Source: JAFARZ01 sp035651595
GTDB taxonomy: Bacteria > Actinomycetota > Actinomycetes > Streptosporangiales > Streptosporangiaceae
Direction: 5' to 3'
Assembly: GCA_035651595.1 (NCBI GenBank)
Contig: DASRFJ010000213.1
Location: 1 to 22,641, forward strand
Length of the DNA: 22,641 nt
The translations under genes and the position numbers were made by a program. The notes beneath the pieces were generated by a model, which saw only the letters and a program-made list of their open reading frames with translations, did not search any database and was not told where the DNA came from. Positions 8,233 to 15,527 of this stretch are shown piece after piece. Every line of letters begins with the position of its first letter. The first letter of the stretch is position 1.

Positions 8233-9072
8233 ATGACCCGAGATACTGCGACGTTCATAAGCGGCTGCCGAGACGGCTCAGGAAACCTGGTCGAGATCGG
8301 CGACCAAGGTCCCACACTCGAGGCAGCCCGATTCGGCGGGGAAATCCTGCGCCTGCTCGGCGACCGGCCTGCCGGCGCGGACTTGCGGCTGCTCGCGGAT
8401 TGCCGTCGTGGACCGGCCTTCGCCATGACCCGCGAATCGGAGCGCCCCTCTCTCGGGGCAACTTATTACGGGAACCGGCTTCGCCAGCTGGCCGGCCAGG
8501 ATGCCGACCAGCCTCCGACCATTGCTCGCTGGGTGGCGGAGCAGGTGTTCGCCGACGGGAAGGTAGCTGTCGACGGGGATGACCTCTTCTACGCGATACG
8601 GTCGTTGGTGATCATCGATGCGCGGCTGCCTGCCCGGCAGCAGGAGGCGGTACGTTCCTTCCTGGCTGACTGCCTCGCCGCGGACGGCGGATACGGGCTC
8701 ATGCCGGGCGACCCGCCGGATATCGAGCGAACCTACTGCGGTATCGCCATCCGCCAGTGGCTGGGCACGCCCGACGACCTGGCCAGCGTGCACCGGCACC
8801 GGGGTTTTGCCGAGTCCTGCTTTGACGGGCACGGGCACATGCGGATGCGGCCGGGCAAACCAGACTGGTCCCTGGCGACCGGGTACTGGGGCTCCCGATG
8901 TGCGGAGCTGTTGCGGCTGGAATGGCCGTGGCACCAGGTGCTGGCAGCGACCCAGGCATGCCGTCAAGCCGACGGAGGGTACGCGTCGTCCGGTCGTTCC
9001 ACGCTATGGGAAACCTATTGTGCCCTCAGGGTATCCGCGATCGCCAGCAGGCTTGCCGGGGGACCAGCATGA
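8233..9072 (+). CDS. Six-repeat alpha/alpha-toroid protein (prenyltransferase / terpene cyclase fold)
   Basis: 279 residues from the ATG at 8233, with GGAGG 6 nt upstream; the open frame extends to 8161 but without a site. Six repeats of about 40 residues can be laid out, each with a Gly-rich turn followed by a helix of the form (T/S)LxxTYxxxxLxxL: for example DGGYGLMPGDPPDIERTYCG, KPDWSLATGYWGSRCAELL and DGGYASSGRSTLWETYCAL. This is the fold of protein prenyltransferase beta subunits and of squalene/terpene cyclases. The zinc ligands of prenyltransferases (DxC and a His) are not present. Repeat 3 has DGDD at 114-117 at the start of its inner helix, the same place as the DXDD acid motif of class II terpene cyclases, though those are normally two-domain proteins. 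Its TGA overlaps the next ATG (ATGA), indicating translational coupling. Confidence 0.72.
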   Translation: MTRDTATFISGCRDGSGNLVEIGDQGPTLEAARFGGEILRLLGDRPAGADLRLLADCRRGPAFAMTRESERPSLGATYYGNRLRQLAGQDADQPPTIARWVAEQVFADGKVAVDGDDLFYAIRSLVIIDARLPARQQEAVRSFLADCLAADGGYGLMPGDPPDIERTYCGIAIRQWLGTPDDLASVHRHRGFAESCFDGHGHMRMRPGKPDWSLATGYWGSRCAELLRLEWPWHQVLAATQACRQADGGYASSGRSTLWETYCALRVSAIASRLAGGPA

Positions 9073-9884
9073 CGACGCTGCGACAAGTGGCCGAGCGCCC
9101 AGGCCTGGAATCGCGAATGGGCTTCGGGCTGTATCTCGTGCCCGGCTACCCGACCTGGCGTGACAGCCAAGCCGCGGTAAGCGCCGCCGTGGCGTACGGG
9201 GTGGATTTCATCGAGTTCCCGGTCCTGTCCGACCGGCGGTTCACCGGTCGCACCGGCGGCGCCGTCGCCGAAGCCTTGATAAGGGCTCCGTCGGAGGCGC
9301 TCGATCCGGATTCGGAGCCGATGCACCGGTGGCTGGCCGGCGTACCGGCCCCGGTCGGCGTGGTCTACGAATCGGCCTGGCCCGCCGCGCGTGATTGCCG
9401 GGTACCCGCATCGGTCAGGCGCCGGTGCCTTGGCTTCATCTGTGAACATGACGCGGCCCCCTTCCCCGGCTACGCCGATGCCGCGCGGGGATGGAACGTA
9501 CCCGTGGTCGCCACGCTGCAGGTCGGTTCGGGCGCGGTCGACGACGATGAACGCCAAGTACTCGAAAGCGGCGGAGGTTTTGTCTACCTGGCGCTCAGCT
9601 CCGCCACCGGACAGCACCGTCACATCGACGAGATCGTGGCACGCAAGGTCGGAGCCATCCGCGCCGTACGCGCGGACCTGCCGGTTTTCCTGGCCTTCGG
9701 CCTGCGGGCACCCGACGATGTCGCACTGGCGGCCAGTGCGGGCGCGGACGGGTTCATCGTCGGCAGCCATGCGCTGCGGGTGCTGGCGGGCGAAGGCGTC
9801 GCGGCCTTCGAGCGCTGGCTGCGTTCGATGCTCGAAGCCAGCCGACTGGGTCCCCGCCCGGTAGTCCAGTCGCAAGGATCATGA
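9069..9884 (+). CDS. TrpA-like (tryptophan synthase alpha family) protein
   Basis: 271 residues with the TIM-barrel landmarks of the tryptophan synthase alpha subunit, which cleaves indole-3-glycerol phosphate to indole. Phe-Ile-Glu at 47-49 matches TrpA Glu49, the catalytic acid, at the same residue number as Salmonella TrpA. The following loop reads PVLSDRRFTGRTGG instead of PFSDPLADGP, so the second catalytic acid (Asp60) falls on Thr59. Late elements are kept: VYLALSSATG for the YLLSRSGVTG loop, AFGLRAPDDV for GFGISSPEQV, and GADGFIVGSHAL for the phosphate-binding GSA segment. No trpB or other trp gene is near, and it lies inside a biosynthetic operon, so it is probably a specialised paralogue (compare plant BX1) whose chemistry may differ. 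Start ATG at 9069 overlaps the previous stop. Confidence 0.75.
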   Translation: MTTLRQVAERPGLESRMGFGLYLVPGYPTWRDSQAAVSAAVAYGVDFIEFPVLSDRRFTGRTGGAVAEALIRAPSEALDPDSEPMHRWLAGVPAPVGVVYESAWPAARDCRVPASVRRRCLGFICEHDAAPFPGYADAARGWNVPVVATLQVGSGAVDDDERQVLESGGGFVYLALSSATGQHRHIDEIVARKVGAIRAVRADLPVFLAFGLRAPDDVALAASAGADGFIVGSHALRVLAGEGVAAFERWLRSMLEASRLGPRPVVQSQGS

Positions 9885-9898
9885 CCAGAGGACGACAG

Positions 9899-11032
9899 AT
9901 GTTCACCCCAAGCTTCGCCTTCACCCGCGAACAGGAAGAGTTCCGCGCCGAGGTCCGTGCGATCGCATCGAGCGACACCGTGCGACGTGAGCTCAGTGAT
10001 GCCAAGAAGGCGACGCCATGGCGGAACCCCGCCGGGACTTATCGTGCCCTGGGCAAGGCGGGCCTGCTCGCTCCCGACTGGCCGGCCGGCTATGGCGGCC
10101 GCGGCGCGACGATCGTCGAATCGGCGATTGTCGCGGAAGAGATGTCCCTGGCGGGCATCCCCGACAGTGCCCGGGTCAACACGATCGACAATGCGGGCTC
10201 GACCATCCTCGCCGCGGGCACCGAGCAGCAGAAAAGCACCCATCTTCCGGGCATGGCCGCCGGCGAACGCTTCGGTGTCGTGCTGTACAGCGAACCGGAG
10301 GCCGGATCCGACCTGGGCGGGCTGACGACACGTGCGGACAGGGAGGGGGACGGCTGGCGGCTCACCGGCGAGAAAATCTGGAACGTCGGCGCTCCGCAGG
10401 CCGAGTTCGGCATCTGCCTGGCGCGCACCGGCCATGGTGGGAGCAAGTATTCCGGCCTCAGCGTCTTCATCGCACCCTTGCACGTGCCTGGAGTCGAGAT
10501 CAACGAGGTATCCGGGTTTAACCCGGAGGCGTTCAACCATGTCGTCTTTGACGGGGTGCGGCTCGCCCAGGACGCCTTGGTGGGCGAGCCCGGCGGCGGC
10601 TGGCAGCTGATCAATACGGCGCTCGCCGTCGAGCGGACAGGGGTGTACTTCTACGGGCATGCCCAACGGTGGCTTACCCTGCTCACTCAGTGTGAACTGC
10701 CGGCCGGAGCCGTCGAGCAGGCTCAGTTGCTGCAAACGGAGCTGGACGCGGCCCGGCTGCTCACCTGGCGCTGCGTTGACCTGCTCAACCACGGTGAAGA
10801 TGCCATGACCGCGGCCGCCTCGGCCAAGTGGTGGACGAGCGAACTGACCGGCCGGGTGGCCGAGCTGGCCTGGGCATGCCGGGAGGTCTTCGGCACCGGC
10901 TCGCGGGCGGACGAACTCATCAACTCCCTGAGCGAGGCGCCAGGCCTGGCCATCGCGGGAGGGACATCGGAAATGATGCTGGCGACGGTCTCCGCGGCGC
11001 TTCTTGACGACGTCTCGGAGGTGACCCGATGA
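9899..11032 (+). CDS. Acyl-CoA dehydrogenase, catalytic-subunit type
   Basis: 377 residues with a complete ACAD fold: helical N-domain, beta domain with SEPEAGSDLGGL (FAD/substrate loop) and WRLTGEKIWNVG, and helical C-domain. The usual C-terminal catalytic YEGT motif reads AGGTSEMM, so the Glu is missing there. LAVERTG supplies Glu245 on helix G, the place of the base in isovaleryl-CoA dehydrogenase and in one subunit of the Mycobacterium heterotetrameric FadE pairs. In the cluster it likely oxidises a thioester, perhaps an aminoacyl carrier protein as RedW and PltE do. I chose ATG 9899 because AGAGGA lies 6 nt before it; ATG 9881, which overlaps the trpA-like stop as ATGA, is the alternative (383 residues). 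The stop overlaps the next ATG. Confidence 0.9.
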   Translation: MFTPSFAFTREQEEFRAEVRAIASSDTVRRELSDAKKATPWRNPAGTYRALGKAGLLAPDWPAGYGGRGATIVESAIVAEEMSLAGIPDSARVNTIDNAGSTILAAGTEQQKSTHLPGMAAGERFGVVLYSEPEAGSDLGGLTTRADREGDGWRLTGEKIWNVGAPQAEFGICLARTGHGGSKYSGLSVFIAPLHVPGVEINEVSGFNPEAFNHVVFDGVRLAQDALVGEPGGGWQLINTALAVERTGVYFYGHAQRWLTLLTQCELPAGAVEQAQLLQTELDAARLLTWRCVDLLNHGEDAMTAAASAKWWTSELTGRVAELAWACREVFGTGSRADELINSLSEAPGLAIAGGTSEMMLATVSAALLDDVSEVTR

Positions 11033-13509
11033 GAACCCAGTTGTCCTCTTCGCAACAGGAGCTGCGCAGCCGTTTCGCCGCGGTGCTCGGCGCCACGGCG
11101 GAAGATGATCAGCTGAAAGCATGTGCGGAGCTTGGTCTGGGACTGGGCAGCGCCGAGGGCGTCCTGCTGGCCGAGCAACTCGGCTACGCGCTGCACCGTC
11201 CCGCCGTCATCGACCAGGTCTCGACGGCCGAGGCGGCGGCGGCGGCTTCGTCGCTGCGGTACAGCGCTTATCTCATCGGAATCGCCCAGCGAGCGATAGC
11301 GCTGGCCGCGAACCACGCCAAGGAGCGCCGCCAGTTCGGCGAGCCGATCAGTCAGTTCCAGGCTGTGACGTTCCCGCTTGCCGGGAACTCCGTCCGGATC
11401 CGCGGGCTGCGGCTCCGCTCGTATCAGCTGGCCGCCGACCTCGACCGAGCGCTCGACCGCACCGCCGACATCGACGTGTTCGGCCGCGTGGTACGCAGCG
11501 CCGTTTTCGCGGCCGTCGGCCAAGCGGTCCATGTGCACGGTGCCCGCGGCCTCACCGATGCCGAGACGATCAGCACGTGCCATCGGCTGATGCTTGCGGC
11601 TCCTGCGGCGCCGCCGTCGTCAGCGCGCACCCGGGCACCCTCCCGCGGCCGCGAGCTGGCCGCGCAGCTCAAGGAGGCTCTCGAACACCGCATCCCCGCG
11701 GTCTGGCGGGACACGGCGGTCCAGTATCAGGCGCCGCAGTGTGCCCACCAGCTGTTCACCAGCGCCGCACGGCGATATCCGGACGCGGTCGCCGTGCAGA
11801 TGGCAGATGAGAAACCGGTCAGTTACCGTGAGCTCGACGAGCGTTCCAACCGCCTGGCACGCGTCCTGCGCGGCCGCGGGGTGACAGCCGACAGCCTCGT
11901 GGCGATCTGCCTGACCCGGTGCACCGACCTGATCGTGGCTCTGCTCGGAGTGCTCAAGGCCGGTGGCGCATACCTTCCGCTCGACCCGGAGTATCCGCCG
12001 GACCGGCTGGAATTCATGCTCAAGGACAGTCAGGCGAGCATCGTGATCACCCAGCAGTGGTTCACGGAGTGGCTCCCTGACTCACCCGCCTCGGTTCTGG
12101 AGATAGATACCGAGGAAGAACTGCGCGCCGGGCCCGCCGACCCGCTGCCGGAGATCAGCGACGGACACAACCTCGCCTACGTCATCTACACGTCCGGATC
12201 GACCGGAACTCCCAAGGGCGTCGAGATCGAGCACCGCGGACTGGTGAACCGGCTGGCCTGGGACCGGACGGAATTCCCGCTCGGACCGGGCGACGCGGTC
12301 CTGCAGCACACGTCCTTCTCCTTCGACATCGCGGCCATGGAGATCTTCGGTGCGCTGGTCAACGGCGCCAGGCTGATTCTCGCTCCGCTGGGCGCCGAAC
12401 GCGACACCGCCCTGCTGGCCCGCACCATCTGCCGCGAAGGCATCACCGCGCTTCCGCTCGTCCCGTCGGTCCTCGACGTCCTGCTGGAAGAAAAGCCGGG
12501 GCTCTCCGAAGCGGCCAGCCTGCGCTACGTATTCTCCGGCGGCGAAGCTCTGTCGCCCGATCTGTGCCGCCGGGTATTCGGCACCGTCCCGTGGGCTCAG
12601 CTGCACAATTTCTACGGCCCGAGCGAGGCCACCGTGGACGTGACGTCCTGGCATTGCCTGCCCGGCACCATCGACGACGTCGTGCCTATCGGCCGGCCGC
12701 TGGCCAATGTCCGCGTATACATCGTCGACGACTGCGGCAATCCCGTCCCCGCGGGTTTCCCCGGCGAGCTTCTCGTGGGCGGCGTGGGGGTAGCGCGGGG
12801 ATATCGCTTCCGCCCGAACCTGACAGCTGAGCGCTTCCTGCCCGATCCCTTCGCGGACGATCCCGCGGCCAGGGTGTACCGGACCGGCGACCTGGCGCGT
12901 TACCGCGACGATGGCAGCATCGAATTCCTTGGCCGCGCCGATGAACAGGTAAAGATCAACGGATTCCGCATCGAGCCAGGGGAAATCGAGTTCGCCCTCC
13001 AGCAGTTGCCCGCCGTCCGCCAGGCCGTGGTTAAACCAGTCAAGAGCGGGAGGCTCGAGGCCTACGTGGTCTGTCACCGGGAGGGCCGGCGGCCGGAGCC
13101 CGAGGAACTGCTGGGCAGCTTGCGCCGGCGGCTGCCGGCCCACATGGTGCCCGGCTTCCTTGAGGTTCTGCCGGAACTCCCGCGGATGCCCAACGGCAAG
13201 ATCGACCGCAACGCGCTGACGCCTTCTCAGTCACCAGGCCGGCGCCACGACGATGGCAGCCTGACCGGCAAGCTCGCGGCGATGATGGCGGAGGTCCTGA
13301 ACCGGCCGGACGCCGATCCGGACGCGAGCTTCTTCGATCTCGGTGGGACATCGTTGCAGGCGGCCCGGCTGGTGGCCCGGGTGCGTAACCAATTCGGCGT
13401 GACCGTCAACCTTGGTCATTTCGTCGACGACCCGACGTGCGCAGGGCTGGCCCGCCGTATCGAGCCAGACCCGCCGAACCAGACGCAGGAGGAGCAGGAG
13501 AAGAAGTGA
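11029..13509 (+). CDS. Fusion of truncated acyl-CoA dehydrogenase subunit with NRPS adenylation domain and carrier protein
   Basis: 826 residues. Residues 1-192 are an ACAD without its middle beta domain: a short helical N-part, then the C-terminal helical domain with AKERRQFGEPISQFQAVTF (97-115) and VHVHGARGLTDAETIS (167-182). No Glu occupies the known catalytic positions. About 235-700 is an NRPS adenylation domain: YVIYTSGSTGTPKG (384-397), NFYGPSEATVD (527-537), YRTGDLARY (617-625), GRADEQVKINGFRIEPGE (635-652) and PNGKIDRNAL (721-730, catalytic Lys724). Specificity-pocket residues read by eye: D433 I434 M437 P476 F502 G504 F528 V536 D537 K724, which I cannot match to a known amino acid. 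About 742-812 is a carrier domain with Ser775 in DLGGTSLQ as phosphopantetheine site. No condensation, reductase or thioesterase domain. The start ATG overlaps the upstream stop. Together with the separate ACAD it suggests an oxidase acting on the fused carrier. Confidence 0.9.
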   Translation: MRTQLSSSQQELRSRFAAVLGATAEDDQLKACAELGLGLGSAEGVLLAEQLGYALHRPAVIDQVSTAEAAAAASSLRYSAYLIGIAQRAIALAANHAKERRQFGEPISQFQAVTFPLAGNSVRIRGLRLRSYQLAADLDRALDRTADIDVFGRVVRSAVFAAVGQAVHVHGARGLTDAETISTCHRLMLAAPAAPPSSARTRAPSRGRELAAQLKEALEHRIPAVWRDTAVQYQAPQCAHQLFTSAARRYPDAVAVQMADEKPVSYRELDERSNRLARVLRGRGVTADSLVAICLTRCTDLIVALLGVLKAGGAYLPLDPEYPPDRLEFMLKDSQASIVITQQWFTEWLPDSPASVLEIDTEEELRAGPADPLPEISDGHNLAYVIYTSGSTGTPKGVEIEHRGLVNRLAWDRTEFPLGPGDAVLQHTSFSFDIAAMEIFGALVNGARLILAPLGAERDTALLARTICREGITALPLVPSVLDVLLEEKPGLSEAASLRYVFSGGEALSPDLCRRVFGTVPWAQLHNFYGPSEATVDVTSWHCLPGTIDDVVPIGRPLANVRVYIVDDCGNPVPAGFPGELLVGGVGVARGYRFRPNLTAERFLPDPFADDPAARVYRTGDLARYRDDGSIEFLGRADEQVKINGFRIEPGEIEFALQQLPAVRQAVVKPVKSGRLEAYVVCHREGRRPEPEELLGSLRRRLPAHMVPGFLEVLPELPRMPNGKIDRNALTPSQSPGRRHDDGSLTGKLAAMMAEVLNRPDADPDASFFDLGGTSLQAARLVARVRNQFGVTVNLGHFVDDPTCAGLARRIEPDPPNQTQEEQEKK

Positions 13510-14237
13510 AGGGCGAGAACAAGGACGCCGCGGTCATGCTCATCTGCCTTCCGCACGCCGGGGGCACGCCCGCCATCTACAGCGGCTGGGCGGACGCCCT
13601 CGAACCACACATCCGCGTCGTCGCCACCCAGCCGCGCCGGCCTGCCTCGGGCCAGCCGATGACATTGCGCCAGTCCGCCGCCGACCTGGCCGAAGAGCTG
13701 GCGCCCACAGTCAGCGAGCCGTACGCGTTCTTCGGCAATAGCCTCGGTGCGATCGTCGCCTTCGAGACCACCCGGGCGCTGTCCGACCAAGGACACCGGC
13801 CGCCGCTGCGGCTCTTTGCCTGCGGCAGTGCGCCGCCGGCCATGGCGGCGGCCGCTGGCCGGAACCTGCGGTCCCTGCCGGACGACGAGTTCCTGTCCGA
13901 GGTAAGCCGGATGGGCGAGCTCCCGCGAGAAATCCTGGATGAACCAGAGCTGCAGCAGGAATTTCTGCCGGGCCTCCGCGGCGATTACTCACTCGCGGAA
14001 ACATATGAGTATGTTCCGGGGTCGCCGCTGCCGTGCCCGATATCTGTTTTCCGTGGTCTTTCCGATGCCTTGGTCGATCCGGCCAAGCTGGAGCTTTGGG
14101 GAGAACATACCACTCAGGACGTGAAAATCCGCGCGCTGCCCGGAAATCATTTCCTTACGCAAACCTCTGCCACTTTCCTGCACCGGGCTATCCGGAAAGA
14201 CCTGGAGCTGGACATGCGGCGGGCACGGAAGGAGTAG
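13506..14237 (+). CDS. Type II thioesterase
   Basis: 243 residues, alpha/beta hydrolase. LICLPHAGG near the N-terminus and FFGNSLGA (76-82) are the thioesterase II landmarks. The nucleophile is Ser79 in GNSLG, where the common form is GHSLG. Asp187 (FRGLSDALV) and His215 (PGNHF) complete the triad. Such enzymes remove wrong or stalled acyl groups from carrier domains, and in single-module systems may release the product. Here the only visible carrier partner is the PCP encoded just upstream. The GTG at 13506 overlaps the previous TGA as GTGA and has AGGAG a few bases upstream. The open frame runs back to an ATG at 13437, inside the carrier domain, which I reject. Confidence 0.9.
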   Translation: MKGENKDAAVMLICLPHAGGTPAIYSGWADALEPHIRVVATQPRRPASGQPMTLRQSAADLAEELAPTVSEPYAFFGNSLGAIVAFETTRALSDQGHRPPLRLFACGSAPPAMAAAAGRNLRSLPDDEFLSEVSRMGELPREILDEPELQQEFLPGLRGDYSLAETYEYVPGSPLPCPISVFRGLSDALVDPAKLELWGEHTTQDVKIRALPGNHFLTQTSATFLHRAIRKDLELDMRRARKE

Positions 14238-14241
14238 AGCC

Positions 14242-14577
14242 ATGCATACCGTTGTGCTCGCTACGGCGACCGACGAGGCGTGTACCACCGAATATGAGGA
14301 AAGCCGCAGGTTCGCGCTGCTGCGGGGCCGTCTCGACGAGGTAGGAGTCCAGGTCGTGTCTTCCTGGAATCTGCTCGGTAAATACGACTATCTTCTGATC
14401 CTCGACATCGGAGCCGATCCGCTCACGGCATTCAGCGCCATGTCGATCATCGCCCAGTCCGGCACTATGCGCACGGAGAGCATGATGGCGATGCCGCTGG
14501 ACGATTATTTCCAGGTGGCAAGCTCGGTGGCGGCCGACGATAGGCAAGCCGGAGCGTGGCCGACGTTACCGGTGTGA
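14242..14577 (+). CDS. GYD-domain protein
   Basis: 111 residues. The pattern LRGRLDEVGVQVVSSWNLLGKYDYLLILDI, then TMRTESMMAMPLDDYFQV, matches the GYD family (a small ferredoxin-like alpha/beta fold related to dimeric alpha/beta-barrel proteins). The family name-giving G-x-Y-D is GKYD here. Members have no established reaction; in a biosynthetic cluster a small enzyme or chaperone role is possible. ATG starts 4 nt after the thioesterase stop with AAGGAG upstream, so it is part of the operon. Confidence 0.78.
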   Translation: MHTVVLATATDEACTTEYEESRRFALLRGRLDEVGVQVVSSWNLLGKYDYLLILDIGADPLTAFSAMSIIAQSGTMRTESMMAMPLDDYFQVASSVAADDRQAGAWPTLPV

Positions 14578-14598
14578 ATCACCGGGTAGGGGACTGCG

Positions 14599-15438
14599 GT
14601 GGGAGTTCTGCTGAGTCTGTTGTCGGCGCTGTGTTACGGATCGTCGGACTTCCTGGCCGGCCACGCCGCCCGCCGTGGCGATCCCAACGCAATCGTGGCC
14701 ATCGCCCAGCCATTCGGGATAATAGCGGCGGCGATAGCTATCGTCGCGTTGTCCGCGCATTCTCCGTCGGCTGGCACGCTATGGTGGGGAGCGCTGAGCG
14801 GAATCGGCAGCGGCATCGGAACCGTGGCCTTGTACTGGGGTCTGTCGGTAGCGCGGATGAGCATCGTCGCGCCCGTTTCGGCGGTACTGAGCGCGACGCT
14901 GCCTGCGGTCACCGGTGCACTCCTCGGACAGCACCTGCCGTGGCTCGCCTGGGTCGGCGTCGCGATCGGCGTACCGGCGGTGGCCCTGGTGTCGATGCAG
15001 CCCGCGGGCGACCGGGGAAACCGCGGGGCCGGCCTGATCGCCGGACTCGTCGCTGGCGTGGGGTTCGCGCTGCTGTTCATCGCGCTAGATCGGGCGGGTA
15101 CGCGTGCCGGAGGGTGGCCGCTGCTGCCTGGCCAGGTGGTGGCGTCGGTCATCGTGGCGATGTGGCTGGTGCCGTCCCGGAACCGGCCGGAGCGGAAGGC
15201 GTGGCAGCTTTCCTGGCGGGGAGCCATGATCGCTGGAGCGCTGGGCGGAACAGCCAACCTCCTCTACCTCGCTGCCACCGGAGCCGGACAGCTGGCCGTC
15301 ATTGCCGTGATCACCGCGCTCTACCCGGCGGTCACCGTCTTGCTTGCCCGGTTCATCCTCCACGAGCACTGGAGTCGGCTCCAGGCTCTCGGCCTGCTCG
15401 TATCGGCCGCGGCTGTCGCGCTGATCAGTGCCAGCTGA
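14599..15438 (+). CDS. DMT/EamA-family membrane transporter
   Basis: 279 residues with about ten hydrophobic helices arranged as two EamA repeats of five. The N-terminal MGVLLSLLSALCYGSSDFLAG and the repeat-1 end LYWGLSVARMSIVAPVSAVL are typical. The second repeat ends with GQLAVIAVITALYPAVTVLLARFILHE, a strong family signature. These proteins usually export small metabolites or amino acids, so it is the likely exporter of the cluster product. The GTG at 14599 follows the GYD gene by 21 nt. It is the last gene of the operon. Confidence 0.85.
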   Translation: MGVLLSLLSALCYGSSDFLAGHAARRGDPNAIVAIAQPFGIIAAAIAIVALSAHSPSAGTLWWGALSGIGSGIGTVALYWGLSVARMSIVAPVSAVLSATLPAVTGALLGQHLPWLAWVGVAIGVPAVALVSMQPAGDRGNRGAGLIAGLVAGVGFALLFIALDRAGTRAGGWPLLPGQVVASVIVAMWLVPSRNRPERKAWQLSWRGAMIAGALGGTANLLYLAATGAGQLAVIAVITALYPAVTVLLARFILHEHWSRLQALGLLVSAAAVALISAS

Positions 15439-15440
15439 CC

Positions 15441-15527
15441 GCGCAAGGCGGCGGAACATCAGCGACGTTCGATCAGGCGACGGCCAAGCTCCATCACGAC
15501 GTGGCCGAGCTCGTCCCGGACAGCTAA
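15441..15527 (+). pseudogene. Possible 3' remnant of a former gene
   Basis: Between the DMT stop and the end of thiE the plus strand has an open stretch ending in TAA (15525-15527) that reads GTSATFDQATAKLHHDVAELV then PDS. Its last twenty-odd codons nearly all end in G or C, as in true genes here, and the peptide looks amphipathic. There is no start or upstream body in this frame other than the shadow of the DMT gene. It may be the tail of a gene replaced when the biosynthetic operon arrived, but it is too short to identify. Confidence 0.25.
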
